Source of the DNA: Candidatus Kapaibacterium sp.
GTDB lineage: Bacteria > Bacteroidota > Ignavibacteria > Kapaibacteriales > HRBIN21
Length of the DNA stretch: 64,000 nt
Direction of reading: 5' to 3'
Assembly: GCA_938084565.1 (NCBI GenBank)
Contig: CALKEU010000002.1
Coordinates: forward strand, 103,501-167,500
Below are positions 63,435 to 64,000 of the stretch, in pieces. A model generated the notes under the pieces. The model had not been told where the DNA came from, did not search any database, and worked only from the letters and a program-made list of their open reading frames with translations. Positions within the stretch are counted from its first letter, which is position 1. The number at the start of each line of letters is the position of its first letter. The translations under genes and the position numbers were made by a program.

Positions 63435-63442
63435 TAATTTCG
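63435..63442 (+). promoter_or_regulatory. Near-consensus -7 box of tRNA-Phe
   Basis: TAATTTCG (one mismatch to TAnnTTTG) ends 13 bases before tRNA-Phe. Position and sequence fit its promoter. Confidence 0.4.
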
Positions 63443-63455
63443 CGCCAGTCCTAAT

Positions 63456-63528
63456 GGTCAGGTAGCTCAGGTGGTAGAGCAGGGGACTGAAAATCCCCGT
63501 GTCGGGGGTTCGACTCCCTCCCTGACCA
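63456..63528 (+). tRNA. tRNA-Phe (anticodon GAA)
   Basis: A 73-base cloverleaf. The acceptor GGTCAGG pairs with CCTGACC, with discriminator A. D-arm AGCTCAGGTGGTAGAGC. Anticodon stem GGGGA/TCCCC around loop CTGAAAA, giving GAA. T loop GTTCGACTC. CCA is not encoded. Confidence 0.95.
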
Positions 63529-63548
63529 CAGGCTCAGCAAAAATGCAG

Positions 63549-63576
63549 AACGCCCGTGCGTTACCGCACGGGCGTT
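63549..63576. terminator. Bidirectional hairpin terminator
   Basis: A 12-base perfect stem (AACGCCCGTGCG with CGCACGGGCGTT) closed by loop TTAC. It lies between tRNA-Phe and the minus-strand outer-membrane gene. On the minus strand it is followed after a few bases by TTTTT, so it can end the outer-membrane gene's transcript. On the plus strand it may end tRNA-Phe. Confidence 0.75.
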
Positions 63577-63602
63577 CGCATCATAGAGCACAACGTCAGG
63601 GC

Positions 63603-64000
63603 TTACCAGTAGATGGAGAGTGTGAAAGCCCCTGACGGAGCCAGGCCAATCATCATGGTTGAGGGGGCATCCTGCTCCGTAGTCGTCCCGCCCGAGGTTA
63701 CTTTCTGCTTGCCGGAGCTCATCGTGAAGTTCAGGCTGTAGCTTGCGCCCAGCGAGACGTTGCTCCAGGCAAACCACTCAGCCCCAAGCGTGACAGCACC
63801 ACCGAAATTCATGCTTGAGATCTCCAACTTATCCCCGCTGACGTGCTGTGGATTCTCCACCGTCTGGCTCCCTATGCCCACGCCAACACCGACACCCACA
63901 TACCCTACGATAGGTCCACTCGAAGCAATGTTGAAGCGCAGACCTGGCGTGAGGGTAAACTCCAAGCTCGAGGTCTTCTCATCAGGCTTAGCAGTATCAG
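63603..64000 (-). CDS. Outer-membrane beta-barrel protein (3' part; runs off the window)
   Basis: The C-terminal 130 or so residues of a small outer-membrane barrel. It has strands PIVGYVGVGVGVGIG and GGAVTLGAEWFAWSNVSLGASYSLNF, and ends SGAFTLSIYW with a terminal aromatic residue as required for BAM recognition. The frame is open through base 64000; the TTG shown in the ORF track is not a start, so the true N terminus and signal peptide lie outside. A hairpin terminator follows 26 bases after the stop. No function can be assigned. Confidence 0.8.
   Translation of the reverse strand, partial: DTAKPDEKTSSLEFTLTPGLRFNIASSGPIVGYVGVGVGVGIGSQTVENPQHVSGDKLEISSMNFGGAVTLGAEWFAWSNVSLGASYSLNFTMSSGKQKVTSGGTTTEQDAPSTMMIGLAPSGAFTLSIYW

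Overview
This is a gene-dense, GC-rich chromosomal segment with about 57 protein-coding genes. It also carries three tRNAs, a TPP riboswitch, several recognisable promoters and two strong hairpins. It has no rRNA, CRISPR array, insertion sequence, phage or integrase gene, and no gene-free stretch longer than 300 bases. The gene content points to a Gram-negative member of the Bacteroidota/Chlorobiota (FCB) group. The evidence is an omega subunit of the divergent Bacteroidota type, a Por-like (T9SS) C-terminal tail on a secreted protein, DUF1573 and TonB-dependent receptor genes, a fused isobutyryl-CoA mutase, and repeated promoter -7 boxes matching TAnnTTTG. A Kapabacteria- or Ignavibacteria-like lineage would fit, but that finer placement is inference from memory and not a phylogeny.

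Layout. 0-6.3 kb (minus strand): sigma-54 enhancer-binding regulator, membrane-anchored rhodanese, LOG-family protein, patatin/Omp85 fusion, short-chain dehydrogenase and acylphosphatase, tightly packed. 6.4-13.2 kb (plus): sbcD-sbcC, then an overlapping GH38-like glycosidase. 13.2-16.7 kb (minus): glycyl-tRNA synthetase, S41 processing peptidase and rpoZ. 16.7-20.6 kb (plus): a small helical protein, DsbD and an M32 carboxypeptidase. 20.6-21.4 kb (minus): a nitrilase-family amidase. 21.5-28.0 kb (plus): asd, then a run of exported or outer-membrane proteins including a T9SS-tailed one and a DUF1573 protein, ending with ccmB. 28.1-31.4 kb (minus): icmF. 31.6-36.7 kb (plus): tRNA-Val and tRNA-Leu, an MFS transporter, inositol monophosphatase, dapF, an M20 amidohydrolase, a DCC1-like protein and a Tll0287-like heme protein.

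36.7-39.4 kb (minus): pdxA, mtnA and a class II aldolase, suggesting salvage of methylthioadenosine-derived sugars. 39.5-41.9 kb (plus): a secreted unknown, a ubiquitin-like small protein, a Sir2 deacylase and acpS. 41.9-43.2 kb (minus): queA. 43.2-46.0 kb (plus): sppA and a methyltransferase. 46.0-48.8 kb (minus): two tandem DoxX proteins, an FMN reductase and an rRNA C5-cytosine methyltransferase. 48.9-54.3 kb (plus): pntAA-pntAB-pntB, dcd, a lone nuoD with its own promoter, and trmH. 54.3-58.7 kb (plus): a surface-glycan cluster of two glycosyltransferases, a hexapeptide acetyltransferase and a sugar aminotransferase, followed by a small outer-membrane protein. 58.7-61.3 kb: a TPP riboswitch in front of a TonB-dependent receptor, probably for thiamin uptake. 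61.3-63.4 kb (minus): a heparinase II/III-like protein. The window ends with tRNA-Phe and the 3' part of an outer-membrane protein gene.

Many adjacent genes overlap by 1-30 bases, and convergent pairs touch or overlap, so the genome is compact. No single obviously new multi-gene system is visible. The best leads are the ubiquitin-like/Sir2 pair, the GH38-like enzyme whose nucleophile position reads Glu and which is joined to sbcDC, the isolated nuoD, and the mtnA/class II aldolase pair.
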